A stretch of 40,583 nucleotides of DNA from Rhodocyclaceae bacterium. Lineage in GTDB: Bacteria; Pseudomonadota; Gammaproteobacteria; Burkholderiales; Rhodocyclaceae. The DNA is taken from the NCBI GenBank assembly GCA_016791115.1, contig JAEUNL010000056.1, positions 1 through 40,583 on the forward strand, read 5' to 3'. This document shows, in pieces, positions 1 to 8,193 of this stretch. The translations under genes were made by a program, and so were the position numbers. The notes beneath the pieces are model-generated. The model saw only the letters and a program-made list of their open reading frames with translations. It was not told the origin of the DNA and did not search any database. Position 1 is the stretch's first letter; every line of letters starts with the position of its first letter.

Positions 1-141
1 GACCGCAACGGCGTGGACGACCTGATCGTGGACTTTGGCAGCCAGTACGGTCTGTGGGCGTGGAAGAACGGTGCGACCTGGGTACAGCAGCACGGCAGCT
101 CGCCGCGCAAGTTCATCTCCCTCGATACCGACGGACAGTGA
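1..141 (+). CDS. C-terminal end of an FG-GAP/VCBS-type repeat protein (partial)
   Basis: Only the last 46 codons are inside the window; the frame is open from base 1 and ends with TGA at 139-141. The residues start DRNGVDDLIVDFG, followed by YGLWAWKNG. This is the Asp/Gly-rich calcium-binding-loop plus beta-strand pattern of FG-GAP/VCBS propeller repeats in secreted or surface proteins. A terminator-like hairpin follows directly. The full length, signal peptide and function cannot be seen. Confidence 0.6.
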   Translation, partial: DRNGVDDLIVDFGSQYGLWAWKNGATWVQQHGSSPRKFISLDTDGQ

Positions 142-149
142 TCGTTCCC

Positions 150-186
150 CGGGGCGGCTGCCGACGCTGCCCCGATAGGTTTTTCC
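150..186 (+). terminator. Rho-independent terminator after the FG-GAP gene
   Basis: A GC-rich inverted repeat pairs CGGGGCGGC (150-158) with GCTGCCCCG (166-174), 8 of 9 positions, with a 7-nt loop. A run of five T lies at 180-184. It sits 9 bases after the stop codon and separates this gene from ahpC. Confidence 0.6.
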
Positions 187-211
187 AATTCACACCATTC
201 GGATAATTCAT
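175..211 (+). promoter_or_regulatory. Candidate OxyR site upstream of ahpC
   Basis: The stretch from 175 reads ATAGGTTTTTCCAAT and matches 8 of 10 fixed positions of one OxyR half-element (ATAGnTnnnAnCTAT). A weaker element (about 5 of 10) starts 22 bases later at 197, the expected spacing. A plausible -10 (TAAGAT, 234-239) lies downstream and the -35 position is poor, which fits an activator-dependent promoter. OxyR control of ahpC is well known in proteobacteria; this assignment is from motif reading only. Confidence 0.35.
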
Positions 212-276
212 CCTGCGGCTGCTGCGGTGCGGATAAGATTCGTCCGTCCCTTTCAACAACCCAGGATGAATCTGAC

Positions 277-840
277 ATGGCACTCATCAACACCGAAGTC
301 AAACCCTTCAAGGCAACCGCCTACCACAACGGCAAGTTCGTCCCGGTGTCCAGCGAGGACCTCAAGGGCAAGTGGTCGGTGGTCTTCTTCTACCCCGCCG
401 ACTTCACCTTCGTCTGCCCGACCGAGTTGGGCGACCTGGCGGACCACTACGACACCTTCAAGTCGCTGGGCTGCGAAGTCTATGCCGTGTCGACCGACAC
501 GCACTTCGTGCACAAGGCCTGGGCCGATGCCTCGGACACGATCAAGAAGATCAAGTACCCGATGATCGGCGACCCGACCGGCACCATCAGCCGCAACTTC
601 GACGTCATGATCGAGGAAGAAGGCCTGGCGCTGCGCGGTACCTTCGTCATCAACCCGGAAGGCCAGATCAAGGTTGCCGAGATTCATGATCTGGGCATCG
701 GCCGCGACGCCAAGGAACTGCTGCGCAAGGTGCAAGCCGCCCAGTACGTCGCCTCGCATCCGGGCGAAGTCTGCCCCGCCAAGTGGACGCCGGGCGCCGA
801 AACGCTGGCACCCTCGCTCGACCTGGTCGGCAAGATCTAA
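277..840 (+). CDS. ahpC: Alkyl hydroperoxide reductase subunit C (typical 2-Cys peroxiredoxin)
   Basis: 187 residues, the usual AhpC length. The peroxidatic cysteine is C47 in the FTFVCPTEL motif and the resolving cysteine is C166 in GEVCPAKW, as in decameric AhpC enzymes. It reduces H2O2, organic peroxides and peroxynitrite in the cytoplasm and is re-reduced by AhpF, encoded 81 bases downstream. The two genes are probably one transcript with a hairpin between them, a common way to make more AhpC than AhpF. The start ATG follows an AACCCAGGATGAATCTGAC leader. A candidate OxyR site lies upstream. Overlapping frames on both strands are shadows. Confidence 0.97.
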   Translation: MALINTEVKPFKATAYHNGKFVPVSSEDLKGKWSVVFFYPADFTFVCPTELGDLADHYDTFKSLGCEVYAVSTDTHFVHKAWADASDTIKKIKYPMIGDPTGTISRNFDVMIEEEGLALRGTFVINPEGQIKVAEIHDLGIGRDAKELLRKVQAAQYVASHPGEVCPAKWTPGAETLAPSLDLVGKI

Positions 841-866
841 GCAGAACTCGCACCCCCATCCCCGGA

Positions 867-887
867 CCGCCCGCCTCGTGCGGGCGG
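867..887 (+). terminator. ahpC-ahpF intergenic hairpin (attenuator or mRNA-stability element)
   Basis: A perfect 8-bp inverted repeat, CCGCCCGC (867-874) and GCGGGCGG (880-887), with a 5-nt loop and no T run. It probably lets part of the transcription through to ahpF or protects the ahpC message from 3' decay. Confidence 0.5.
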
Positions 888-921
888 CCTGAGAGACACC
901 ACAAAGAAAAAGGCATGCACC

Positions 922-2481
922 ATGCTCGACGTTGCACTCAAGAACCAGCTCAAGGCCTACCTCGAAAAGCTCACGAGGCCGATCGAACTCGTCGCCTCCA
1001 CCGATAGCGGCGACAAGTCGCGCGAGATGCTGGAATTGCTGCGCGAGATCGCCGAACTGTCGCCGCTCATCACGGTGTCAGAACGCGACGACGCCGAGCG
1101 CAAGCCTTCATTCACCATCGGCCGCACGGGCGAGCCGTCGAACCTGCGGTTCGCGGCGATCCCGCTGGGCCATGAATTCACGTCGCTGGTGCTCGCGCTG
1201 CTGCAGATGGGCGGCCACCCGCCCAAGTTCGACGCGTCGGTCATCGAAGCGATCCGCAATCTCGAAGGCGATTTCCACTTCGAAACCTACATGTCGCTGA
1301 CCTGCCAGAACTGCCCCGAGGTGGTTCAGGCGCTCAACCTGATGGCGGTGCTCAATCCGCGCGTCCGCCACGTGACCATCGACGGCGCGCTGTTCCAGGA
1401 TGAGGTTGCGCAGCGCCAGATCATGGCCGTGCCGACGATCTACCTGAACGGTCAGGTATTCGGCCAGGGCCGCATGGGCGCGGAGGAAATCCTCGCCAAG
1501 ATCGATACCGGTGCCGCAAGGCGCGACGCCGAGAAGCTCAACGCCAGGGCGCCCTACGACGTGCTGATCGTCGGCGGCGGGCCGGCCGGCGCGGCCGCCG
1601 CGATTTACGCGGCGCGCAAGGGCATCCGCACCGGTGTGGTGGCCGAACGCTTCGGTGGCCAGGTGCTGGACACGCTCGCCATCGAGAACTTCGTCTCCGT
1701 GCAGGAGACCGAAGGCCCGAAGTTCGCCACCGCGCTCGAACAGCATGTGCGCGCCTACGACGTCGACATCATGAACGTGCAGCGCGCCGAGAAGCTGATT
1801 CCCGGCGATCTGATCGAAGTGCAGCTCGCCAACGGCGCGAGCCTGAAGAGCCGGAGCGTCATCCTCGCCACCGGTGCGCGCTGGCGCAACGTCAACGTGC
1901 CGGGCGAGGCGCAGTACCGCAATCACGGCGTGGCCTACTGTCCGCACTGCGACGGTCCGCTGTTCAAGGGCAAGCGCGTCGCGGTGATCGGCGGCGGCAA
2001 TTCCGGCGTGGAGGCGGCGATCGACCTGGCAGGCGTGGTGGCCCACGTCACGCTGCTCGAGTTCGCGCCGCAACTGCGCGCCGATGCGGTGCTCGTCGCC
2101 AAGCTGAAAAGCCTGCCGAACGTCGACATCCACACCAACGCGCAGACCACCGAGATCACCGGCGACGGCAAGAAGGTCAACGGCCTCGTCTATACCGACC
2201 GCGTGAGCGGTGAGAGCCGCAAGCTCGACCTCGAAGGCGTGTTCGTGCAGATCGGCCTGGTGCCCAACACCGAATGGCTCAAGGGCACGGTCGAGCTGTC
2301 GCGCCACGGCGAGATCGAGATCGACGCGCGCGGCCAGACTTCGGTGCCCGGCGTGTTCGCCGCCGGCGACGTGACCACGGTGCCGTTCAAGCAGATCGTC
2401 ATCGCGGTCGGCGAAGGCGCGAAAGCCGCGCTCGGCGCCTTCGACCACCTGATCCGCACGCCGGTCGCCGAAACTGCGTGA
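922..2481 (+). CDS. ahpF: Alkyl hydroperoxide reductase subunit F (flavoprotein)
   Basis: 519 residues, close to E. coli AhpF (521). The N-terminal tandem thioredoxin-fold domain carries the CxxC pair C128/C131 (TCQNCPE). The FAD-binding [10 protein letters not shown] motif is near 218-227, the second redox pair C340/C343 lies in YCPHCDG, and the NAD-binding [11 protein letters not shown] motif follows near 356. It passes electrons from NADH through FAD and two disulfides to AhpC. A purine-rich AAAGAAAAAGG tract precedes the ATG. Gene order ahpC-ahpF is the standard one. Confidence 0.97.
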   Translation: MLDVALKNQLKAYLEKLTRPIELVASTDSGDKSREMLELLREIAELSPLITVSERDDAERKPSFTIGRTGEPSNLRFAAIPLGHEFTSLVLALLQMGGHPPKFDASVIEAIRNLEGDFHFETYMSLTCQNCPEVVQALNLMAVLNPRVRHVTIDGALFQDEVAQRQIMAVPTIYLNGQVFGQGRMGAEEILAKIDTGAARRDAEKLNARAPYDVLIVGGGPAGAAAAIYAARKGIRTGVVAERFGGQVLDTLAIENFVSVQETEGPKFATALEQHVRAYDVDIMNVQRAEKLIPGDLIEVQLANGASLKSRSVILATGARWRNVNVPGEAQYRNHGVAYCPHCDGPLFKGKRVAVIGGGNSGVEAAIDLAGVVAHVTLLEFAPQLRADAVLVAKLKSLPNVDIHTNAQTTEITGDGKKVNGLVYTDRVSGESRKLDLEGVFVQIGLVPNTEWLKGTVELSRHGEIEIDARGQTSVPGVFAAGDVTTVPFKQIVIAVGEGAKAALGAFDHLIRTPVAETA

Positions 2482-2533
2482 TTCCCGTCAGGCGGCAAGC
2501 CTGGAACCCGCATCCAGCGGTCTTCCCGGGCAT

Positions 2534-2553
2534 GCCTGCCGCGTGAGGCAGGC
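2534..2553 (+). terminator. Hairpin downstream of ahpF
   Basis: Perfect 7-bp inverted repeat GCCTGCC (2534-2540) / GGCAGGC (2547-2553) with a 6-nt loop, 52 bases after the ahpF stop. There is no T run, so Rho-independent function is uncertain. Confidence 0.35.
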
Positions 2554-2626
2554 GGAATGGGCCTCGTGGGGCAACATGGCCCGAGAGCGCCTGTACATGC
2601 GCCTTGCGGCCCGGTCTGTTCCGAGG

Positions 2627-2910
2627 TTACAGGCAACTCACCCAGACGACACGCAGATGCCGCCCGAATTTTCCGATCGCCTTCCGGATCGTGCTGGCGA
2701 GCCATTCCAGTCCCAGCCGGCCGGCCGCGGTGCACTGTGCATCGCCAACCAACGGCGCCCAGGCGAGGGTCGGCGACGCGCTGCCATTGCGTCGCACCCA
2801 GTCGAGCTTCGACGGTCGTGGGCGCGCCGGAATCATCAGCGCCATCACGTAGGTCGCCATGCCGCCGAGCGTGTTGCCGACGGTGGCGGCGGTCAGCGCC
2901 GGCCTGGCCC
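2627..2910 (-). pseudogene. Truncated second copy of yqaA (3' two thirds)
   Basis: Read on the minus strand this segment encodes RPALTAATVGNTLGGMATYVMA..., then SKLDWVRRNGSASPTLAW and PLVGDAQCTAAG. It matches residues from about 50 to the end of the intact YqaA at 4325-4741, with scattered substitutions (WRRY to RRN, LCAAAG to QCTAAG) and a diverged C-terminal tail. The first ~50 residues are missing; homology stops near 2910, inside the last codons of the neighbouring hydrolase gene. An internal ATG at 2860 leaves a 77-residue frame that lacks the first membrane region, so function is unlikely. Confidence 0.75.
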
Positions 2911-4173
2911 GCTACCGCCGGAGCTTGGCGGTGCCAGGCGCGACGCGACGCCGTCATTGCCGCGCTCGCCGAGCCACTGGCGAATCTGCTCCCAGGCTGC
3001 GTCGCTGGCGAGCAGCGCCAGGTGTCCGGTATTCCCGGCAATCCAGCACCTGGATTCCGGAAATCCCAGGTTTCTGGCCGGGTCCGCGTGGCGGCCGAGT
3101 GCGCTGTCCAGTGGCACCAGGCCGTCACCCCACAGATGTCCGCGCAGGTTTCCTGACAGGCCGTCGGGCGCGTCACCGTTGGTGCCGGCGATGACATGGC
3201 ACGAAACGCCGGGTGGCAGCGGAATTGGCGTCCGGCGGTCGCCCCGCGCGAAGCGGTCGTGGCCCGCCCAGTCCTCATCGACCAGATTGCCGTAACGCAG
3301 ATCCGTGATGCCGGCGCTTCGTATCTTGCCCAGTCGCGCAAGTGGCGCGGTATAAGGGTTCGCGCCCAGGATCAGGTCGATCCAGTTTCCGCCACGCTCG
3401 AGTGGCGCGCCGTGATGCGGCGTGGCGATGAAGATCAGGTGGTGCAAGGCGTCCGGCCATTGCATCGCCGCCGCCGCCGCGTAATGGCAGGCGCTGCGGG
3501 TGACCAGTCCGCCCATGCTGTGCGCCACGATGGCCAGCGATTCGACCGCAACTGGCCATTGCACCACCAATTGCTCCAGCAGCGCCGCGAATTCGCGGCC
3601 GTTGATGGAGACATGCCGGCCGCTGTTGTAGTGCAGGAACAGTGCGGTATAGCCGAGGTCGCGGGCAAACGATTCCAGCCGATCCCGCTCGCCCCATTGC
3701 AGGTCGTTCCTGCACAGGCCGTGCACCATCACCATCAACTTCGGTTCGGGTTGGGGGATGGACGCGGCCAGTGCCTGGCGGGTCAGTTCCAGCGGCTGGC
3801 CATCGCGCCGCAATCCCATGGCAATCGCCAGCGCGTTGCCGGTTTCGGCAAGATAGTCGCCAAGCACGCCGTTCACCGCTGCCAGCACCGCCTCGCGGCC
3901 GAACGAGGAACGCACGTTGTCCGCCGGTGGCACCAGGCTGCCGAGTGCCTTGTCGAGCACAAGTCCGACGCCCGAGGTCACCGTTCGCACGCTGCGATAG
4001 ACCAGCCCGGTGATGCCGCGTGCCGGCTCGGGCGACGCCGGACGCCTGGCACCCGGCAGGTGGGCGATGCTGACGTGCATGGCTTCGACGACATCGGCGA
4101 TCCCGACGATGGCATCGATCACCAGACGACTGGCGCCGCGAATGTCGGCAGGATGGAGGTGGTCGTTGCGCAT
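2893..4173 (-). CDS. Alpha/beta hydrolase, PGAP1/lipase-like
   Basis: 426 residues. The core has the oxyanion-side VMVHGLC strand (148-154), the nucleophile elbow AHSMGG with Ser219, a HHGAP segment typical of triacylglycerol-lipase-like folds, WGDGLVPLDSA and a late GNTGHLALL whose His could complete the triad. The ~140-residue N-terminal region is predicted helical and carries no motif I know. There is no clear signal peptide. The substrate is unknown: ester, lipid or PHA-like polymer are possible. The last codons (APPSSGGSGPGRR) run into the truncated yqaA copy, so the original C-terminus may have been replaced at a recombination junction. The plus-strand open frames over it are shadows. 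Confidence 0.8.
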   Translation of the reverse strand: MRNDHLHPADIRGASRLVIDAIVGIADVVEAMHVSIAHLPGARRPASPEPARGITGLVYRSVRTVTSGVGLVLDKALGSLVPPADNVRSSFGREAVLAAVNGVLGDYLAETGNALAIAMGLRRDGQPLELTRQALAASIPQPEPKLMVMVHGLCRNDLQWGERDRLESFARDLGYTALFLHYNSGRHVSINGREFAALLEQLVVQWPVAVESLAIVAHSMGGLVTRSACHYAAAAAMQWPDALHHLIFIATPHHGAPLERGGNWIDLILGANPYTAPLARLGKIRSAGITDLRYGNLVDEDWAGHDRFARGDRRTPIPLPPGVSCHVIAGTNGDAPDGLSGNLRGHLWGDGLVPLDSALGRHADPARNLGFPESRCWIAGNTGHLALLASDAAWEQIRQWLGERGNDGVASRLAPPSSGGSGPGRR

Positions 4174-4324
4174 GGTGGTGTGGGCTGAGGGGTGATGCAG
4201 CAGGCAGGCGGATGTGCGGGTCGGCTCGTGAGAACCGGCTGGGGGGAATCGGCCGCGGCGCGTGCCCGACCGGCCCTTTGCCGCATCTTACCTCCGTGCG
4301 CAGGACATCCTGCCCGGCCGCGGA

Positions 4325-4741
4325 TCAGGTGATCGAGACGACCAGCGCGTAGCGCACGAACTTGCCGAGCGCCATCCAGATTGCGCAGGCGAGCCAATTG
4401 AGCCGCAGCCAGCCGGCGGCGGCGCACAGCGCATCACCAACCAACGGCGTCCAGGCGAGAATCAGCGAGGCGCTGCCATAGCGCCGCACCCAGTCGAGAT
4501 TCGTCGGCAGGCCGTGTGCAGGAATCAGCCGCGCCATCCAGTAGGTCGTCATGCCGCCGAGCGTGTTGCCGACCGTGGCGGCAATCAGTGCCGGCCAGGC
4601 CTGATGGGGATGCAGCTTGAGCAGCGCGAACAGCACCGCCTCCGAGCCGCCCGGCAGCAGCGTCGCCGACAGGAAGCTGGCGACAAACAGCCCTGCGATG
4701 CCGGCTTCGGGCGAGGGGTGGAGCAGGCTGGAGAAGTCCAT
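4325..4741 (-). CDS. yqaA: YqaA-family inner-membrane protein (VTT/SNARE-associated, DedA-related)
   Basis: 138 residues, typical for YqaA. Hydrophobic segments are near 12-35 (IAGLFVASFLSATLLPGG), 48-72 (ALIAATVGNTLGGMTTYWMA) and toward the C-terminus. The ATVGNTLGG and LAWTPLVGDALC stretches are family hallmarks around the re-entrant loops. DedA-type proteins are linked to lipid scrambling and membrane homeostasis; the role of YqaA is not well defined. It lies upstream of the hydrolase on the same strand, and a decayed second copy lies beyond that gene. Confidence 0.85.
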   Translation of the reverse strand: MDFSSLLHPSPEAGIAGLFVASFLSATLLPGGSEAVLFALLKLHPHQAWPALIAATVGNTLGGMTTYWMARLIPAHGLPTNLDWVRRYGSASLILAWTPLVGDALCAAAGWLRLNWLACAIWMALGKFVRYALVVSIT

Positions 4742-4770
4742 GTCGGGCGGGTTGGCGGGTGGTTCGCCGC

Positions 4771-4776
4771 TATAAT
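4771..4776 (+). promoter_or_regulatory. -10 element of the ilvA promoter
   Basis: A perfect TATAAT stands 58 bases before the chosen ilvA start in the divergent yqaA/ilvA gap. The -35 region is G-rich and not consensus (GGGTTGG about 20 bases upstream). Transcription would begin near 4783. Confidence 0.5.
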
Positions 4777-4833
4777 CGCGGCTTGCGGGCGCATCGTGCA
4801 GCCTGCCCAGTTTACCCGGGTCCGCCGGCTGCC

Positions 4834-6345
4834 ATGCACCACGACTACCTCGAAAAGATCCTCAATGCGCAGGTCTACGACGTCGCGATCGAGTCACCGC
4901 TCGACCACGCGCGCAATCTCTCCGCCCGCTGCGGCAACCGCATGCTGCTCAAGCGCGAGGACATGCAGCCGGTGTTCAGCTTCAAGCTGCGCGGCGCCTA
5001 CAACAAGATGGCGCACCTGACGCCGACGCAGCTGAAGCACGGCGTGATCTGCGCCTCGGCCGGCAACCATGCGCAGGGCGTGGCGCTGTCGGCGCAGAAG
5101 ATCGGCTGCCGCGCGGTGATCGTGATGCCGACCACCACGCCGCAGATCAAGATCGACGCGGTCAAGGCGCGCGGTGGCGAAGTGGTGCTGGCCGGCGATT
5201 CCTACGACGAGGCCTATGCCCACGCGCTGGAACTCGAGAAGTCGGAGAAGCTCACCTTCGTGCATCCCTACGACGATCCCTACGTGATCGCCGGCCAGGG
5301 CACCATCGGCATGGAGATCCTGCGCCAGCACCCGAAGCCGATCCATGCGGTGTTCTGCTGCGTCGGCGGCGGCGGGCTGATCGCCGGCGTGGCGGCCTAC
5401 ATCAAGCGCCTGCGGCCGGAAACGAAGATCATCGGCGTCGAGGCCGTCGATGCCGACGCCATGGCGCAGTCGCTGGCCAAGGGCGAGCGCGTCAAGCTTT
5501 CGCAGGTCGGCCTGTTTGCCGACGGTGCGGCGGTCAAGCTGGTCGGCGAGGAAACCTTCCGCCTCGCTCAGATGTATGTCGACGAAATGGTGCTGGTCGA
5601 TACCGACCAGATCTGCGCCGCGATCAAGGACGTGTTCGAGGACACGCGCTCGATTCTCGAGCCGGCCGGCGCGCTGGCGGTGGCCGGTGCCAAGGCATGG
5701 CTCAAGCAGCACAAGCTGCACGACAAGACGGTGGTTGCGGTGGCCAGCGGCGCCAACATGAATTTCGACCGCCTGCGCTTCGTCGCCGAGCGCGCCGAAA
5801 TCGGTGAAGCGCGCGAAGCGGTCCTCGCCGTCACGCTGCCCGAGAAACCCGGTGCCTACAAGAAGTTCCTCTCGCTGATCGGCAACCGCAACATCACCGA
5901 GTTCAACTACCGCTACAAGAACGCGCTGGAAGCGCATGTCTTCGTCGGCGTGCAGGTGCATAACCGCGGCGAATCGATCAAGCTGCTCGAACTGCTGCAC
6001 CGGCACGAGTATCCGGCGATCGACCTTACCGACGACGAGCTTGCGAAGCTCCACGTGCGCCACATGGTCGGCGGCCATGCCACGGGCGTGGACAACGAAA
6101 TCGTCTATCGCTTCGAGTTTCCCGAGAAACCGGGCGCGCTGATGAAATTCCTCCACAGCATGAGCCACGGCTGGAACATCAGCCTGTTTCACTACCGCAA
6201 CCACGGCGCGGACTACGGCCGGGTGCTGGTCGGCATGCAGGTTCCGCCGCAGGACATGGAGCAATTCCGCAGCTTCCTCGACGCGCTCGGCTACGCTTAT
6301 CGCGACGAAACCTCGAATCCGGCCTACAAGCTGTTCCTCGGTTAA
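4834..6345 (+). CDS. ilvA: Threonine ammonia-lyase, biosynthetic
   Basis: 503 residues from the ATG at 4834. The frame is open further upstream, but that extension crosses the promoter. The enzyme converts threonine to 2-oxobutyrate, the first step to isoleucine. The PLP lysine is K51 in FSFKLRGAYNK; the phosphate-binding glycine loop is CVGGGGLIAG. Two C-terminal ACT-like regulatory repeats follow (AVTLPEKPGAYKKFLSLI and FEFPEKPGALMKFLHSM), the arrangement of isoleucine-inhibited biosynthetic enzymes rather than the short catabolic form. It is transcribed alone. The large minus-strand frame over it is a shadow. Confidence 0.96.
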   Translation: MHHDYLEKILNAQVYDVAIESPLDHARNLSARCGNRMLLKREDMQPVFSFKLRGAYNKMAHLTPTQLKHGVICASAGNHAQGVALSAQKIGCRAVIVMPTTTPQIKIDAVKARGGEVVLAGDSYDEAYAHALELEKSEKLTFVHPYDDPYVIAGQGTIGMEILRQHPKPIHAVFCCVGGGGLIAGVAAYIKRLRPETKIIGVEAVDADAMAQSLAKGERVKLSQVGLFADGAAVKLVGEETFRLAQMYVDEMVLVDTDQICAAIKDVFEDTRSILEPAGALAVAGAKAWLKQHKLHDKTVVAVASGANMNFDRLRFVAERAEIGEAREAVLAVTLPEKPGAYKKFLSLIGNRNITEFNYRYKNALEAHVFVGVQVHNRGESIKLLELLHRHEYPAIDLTDDELAKLHVRHMVGGHATGVDNEIVYRFEFPEKPGALMKFLHSMSHGWNISLFHYRNHGADYGRVLVGMQVPPQDMEQFRSFLDALGYAYRDETSNPAYKLFLG

Positions 6346-6354
6346 GGGCCGGCG

Positions 6355-6759
6355 TCAGCCAAAACCTTCGTGCGCGAGCACGAGTTCTTCCATCGCCACG
6401 TCGGTGCCCTTGGCCTGGCCGCGGCTGCGTTCGATCCGTGCGCCCAGCAGGGTGACGCGCGCGCCGGGTGCGGCCGTGGCGATCGAAACGCGCCGCCCGC
6501 CCGCCGCCTTGAGGCCCAGCATGGCGGACTGGCTGATGTAGCCGCGCTTGAGCGTGATGTTGCTGTACTTGGTACGGCCGGGCAGCCTGCGCGCCGCTTG
6601 CTGTTGCTGGACCACATGTGCCAGCTCGTGCGCCTGCAGTTTGCGGCCGGGCGACCCGGCGGCATCGCCGATCGCCAGTTCGTCGAACCCGCCGACCTGC
6701 ACGCCGTCGATGCTGATGCTGAACCGCGATGCGGAAATCGGGCTGCTTCCATCGGGCAT
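6355..6759 (-). CDS. Orphan gp19-like tail-tube protein carrying a DUF4157-type HExxH motif
   Basis: 134 residues; start set by a strong AACGGAGGAAG ribosome-binding site. Both ends resemble the phage T4 gp19/contractile-tail tube family: FSISIDGVQVGGFDEL at 13-28, then RTKYSNITLKRGYIS at 62-76, and GTDVAMEELVLAHEG at 118-132. Between them sits KLQAHELAHVVQQQQ (40-54) with H44-E45-x2-H48, the signature of DUF4157, a putative metalloprotease family often linked to extracellular contractile injection systems. No sheath, baseplate or spike gene is nearby. The family calls are by eye. It converges on ilvA with a 9-base gap. Confidence 0.7.
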   Translation of the reverse strand: MPDGSSPISASRFSISIDGVQVGGFDELAIGDAAGSPGRKLQAHELAHVVQQQQAARRLPGRTKYSNITLKRGYISQSAMLGLKAAGGRRVSIATAAPGARVTLLGARIERSRGQAKGTDVAMEELVLAHEGFG

Positions 6760-7074
6760 GGCGCTTCCTCCGTTCTTCGTCAGTTCAGTCTAGCGCATCG
6801 GATGTCCGATTGTGCCCGCCATGACGCGGCCCTCCTGGGTCGGATGCATTAGTCGGCCGCGCGAGGGAACCGTCCCGCGCTTGCGCCGTGCCGCTTGCGA
6901 GTTCCGCCGCAAGGGGCGCTGAAGTCGCGCAGTGCCTGCCCTGGAAGCCTTATAGACAGGGCATCTCCGGGCAGCCCGCCGCGCAAGGGCCGCCCGCCGG
7001 TCCCTCCCGGCATGCCCTGCCTGCAAGGACCGTCCTCCCTGCCTCGCAGGCCGGTGTGCGGCAGACGGCTGCGT
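6760..7074. other. Gene-free stretch between the gp19-like gene and the FNR-like gene
   Basis: 315 bases, GC-rich, with several runs of C/G triplets. I see the ribosome-binding site of the minus-strand gp19-like gene at its left end but no convincing promoter, terminator or coding frame. Open frames crossing it lack start signals and coding character. Confidence 0.4.
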
Positions 7075-7821
7075 TCAGGCAGCGGCGGTTTCTTCCGACG
7101 CGAGCTGCATCAGGGCCTCGATGTCGCCGCGGAACAGGCGGCCGTCGCGGGTACGGCCGGCCTTGGTCAGCACGCCGTCATCCATCAGCTCATTCAGGAT
7201 GCGGCACGCGGTCTCCGGCGCGATGCCGAGTATGCCACCGTAATCGACCAGGCGCAGCCGGTGGATTTCGTCGCTGTCACCCACGCGCAGTTGCAGCAGC
7301 AACCGTGCGAGGCGCACGCGTGCCGGAATCGTGTTGCCGACAAGTTCGGAGAGCCAGTAATCGGCCTTGCGCAGGGCGCTGCGCGATTGTGCCAGCAGGC
7401 GCCGCCGGATTTCGTCGTTGGTGTCCGTCCACTGGCGGAACTGCGGCGCCGGGATGCGGCAGAGTTGCACCTGCGTGACGGCGACGGCGGTGTGCTGCTG
7501 CGCGTGCTCGAAAGCGGATTCCAGCGCCGCAAGGTCGCCGGCGGTGAGGATGCGCACGATGCGCTGGTTGCCGCCGAGGTCGTAGCGAACCAGCTTCATC
7601 ACCCCGCTGCGCAAGCAGTACACGGCGTTCGCACGCTCGCCGAGGTTGAACAGCACCGAGTCGGGCTGCAGGCCGATGCTGTCAATCCACGCGGCCGAGG
7701 CGTCCTGCGACGCCGGATCGCGTGCCGGACAGGCCGCGAGGTTGTGCAGGACGCATCGCTGGCATTCGGACGATTCGTTGCGTTTGCGTTTCGGTATTGC
7801 GGCCATCGCAGGCGTGCCCAT
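7075..7821 (-). CDS. FNR-like Crp/Fnr-family transcription regulator
   Basis: 248 residues from the ATG at 7821; a TTG at 7854 and an ATG at 7806 are alternatives. The N-terminus has C20-x2-C23-x7-C31, and a fourth cysteine, C121, lies in the cyclic-nucleotide-type beta barrel (VQLCRIP). E. coli FNR uses C20, C23, C29 and C122 for its oxygen-labile [4Fe-4S] cluster, so redox or oxygen sensing is likely although the Cys spacing is two residues longer. The dimer helix is followed by an HTH with recognition helix PETACRIL: the FNR pattern ExxSR is ExxCR here, so its DNA site may differ from TTGAT-N4-ATCAA. It is divergent from the TonB-dependent receptor gene. Confidence 0.88.
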   Translation of the reverse strand: MGTPAMAAIPKRKRNESSECQRCVLHNLAACPARDPASQDASAAWIDSIGLQPDSVLFNLGERANAVYCLRSGVMKLVRYDLGGNQRIVRILTAGDLAALESAFEHAQQHTAVAVTQVQLCRIPAPQFRQWTDTNDEIRRRLLAQSRSALRKADYWLSELVGNTIPARVRLARLLLQLRVGDSDEIHRLRLVDYGGILGIAPETACRILNELMDDGVLTKAGRTRDGRLFRGDIEALMQLASEETAAA

Positions 7822-7902
7822 GCATTGGGTCGAGGAAAGCCGAATCTGGGGCAAGTTCGCGCGCGCAACCTTGATCGAGGCTAATTCGAAGAGCCAGCGA
7901 AG

Positions 7903-7960
7903 TGCGGCATTTTGCCGCAGCCCGACGTTCAGACCACTCTGGATGCGACGATTTGCCGCA
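7903..7960. promoter_or_regulatory. Paired palindromes in the regulator/receptor divergent region
   Basis: TGCGGCA (7903-7909) and TGCCGCA (7913-7919) form a perfect 7-bp palindrome with a 3-base centre. A second, imperfect one (ATGCGAC-N5-GCCGCAT, 6 of 7) lies near 7943-7961, and TTTGCCGCA is directly repeated at 7911 and 7952, 41 bases apart (about four helical turns). They sit about 85-140 bases upstream of the regulator start. No FNR or Fur consensus is visible. They are candidates for the operator of the adjacent ExxCR-type regulator, or part of an unrelated control site. Confidence 0.35.
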
Positions 7961-8193
7961 TCGCATTGTCATCGTTCGAAGCCTAAACTTCCGGCCCGGG
8001 AGGTGCGTTCAATCGGCGCGAGTCGAGGCCGGACGCAGTGTCTTGCGTGGTGTCCAGCCGTTGAACGGTCCATCGGGTGAGTGCTCATCCACTGGATTCG
8101 GAAGTCGTTGCGCCGTTGTCGGTCAGCCGTGCAATGGTGCGTTCTCGGCGCGTGAAGCATCTCCGTTTCGATGAGTCCATCACGGAGGAGTTC

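Noticed and set aside
1108..2448. Long minus-strand open frame over ahpF
   Set aside because: Shadow of a GC-rich coding frame; His/Arg/Ala-rich product without any domain, while ahpF is certain.
3196..4188. Plus-strand 330-residue frame across the hydrolase
   Set aside because: No motif; the minus-strand hydrolase has a complete catalytic set.
4894..6264. 456-residue minus-strand frame over ilvA
   Set aside because: Antisense of the conserved ilvA codons; no ribosome-binding site or recognisable domain.
7822..8193. FNR box or Fur box in the regulator/receptor gap
   Set aside because: TTGATCGAGG at 7871 has only one good half-site; no 19-bp Fur-like palindrome is present.
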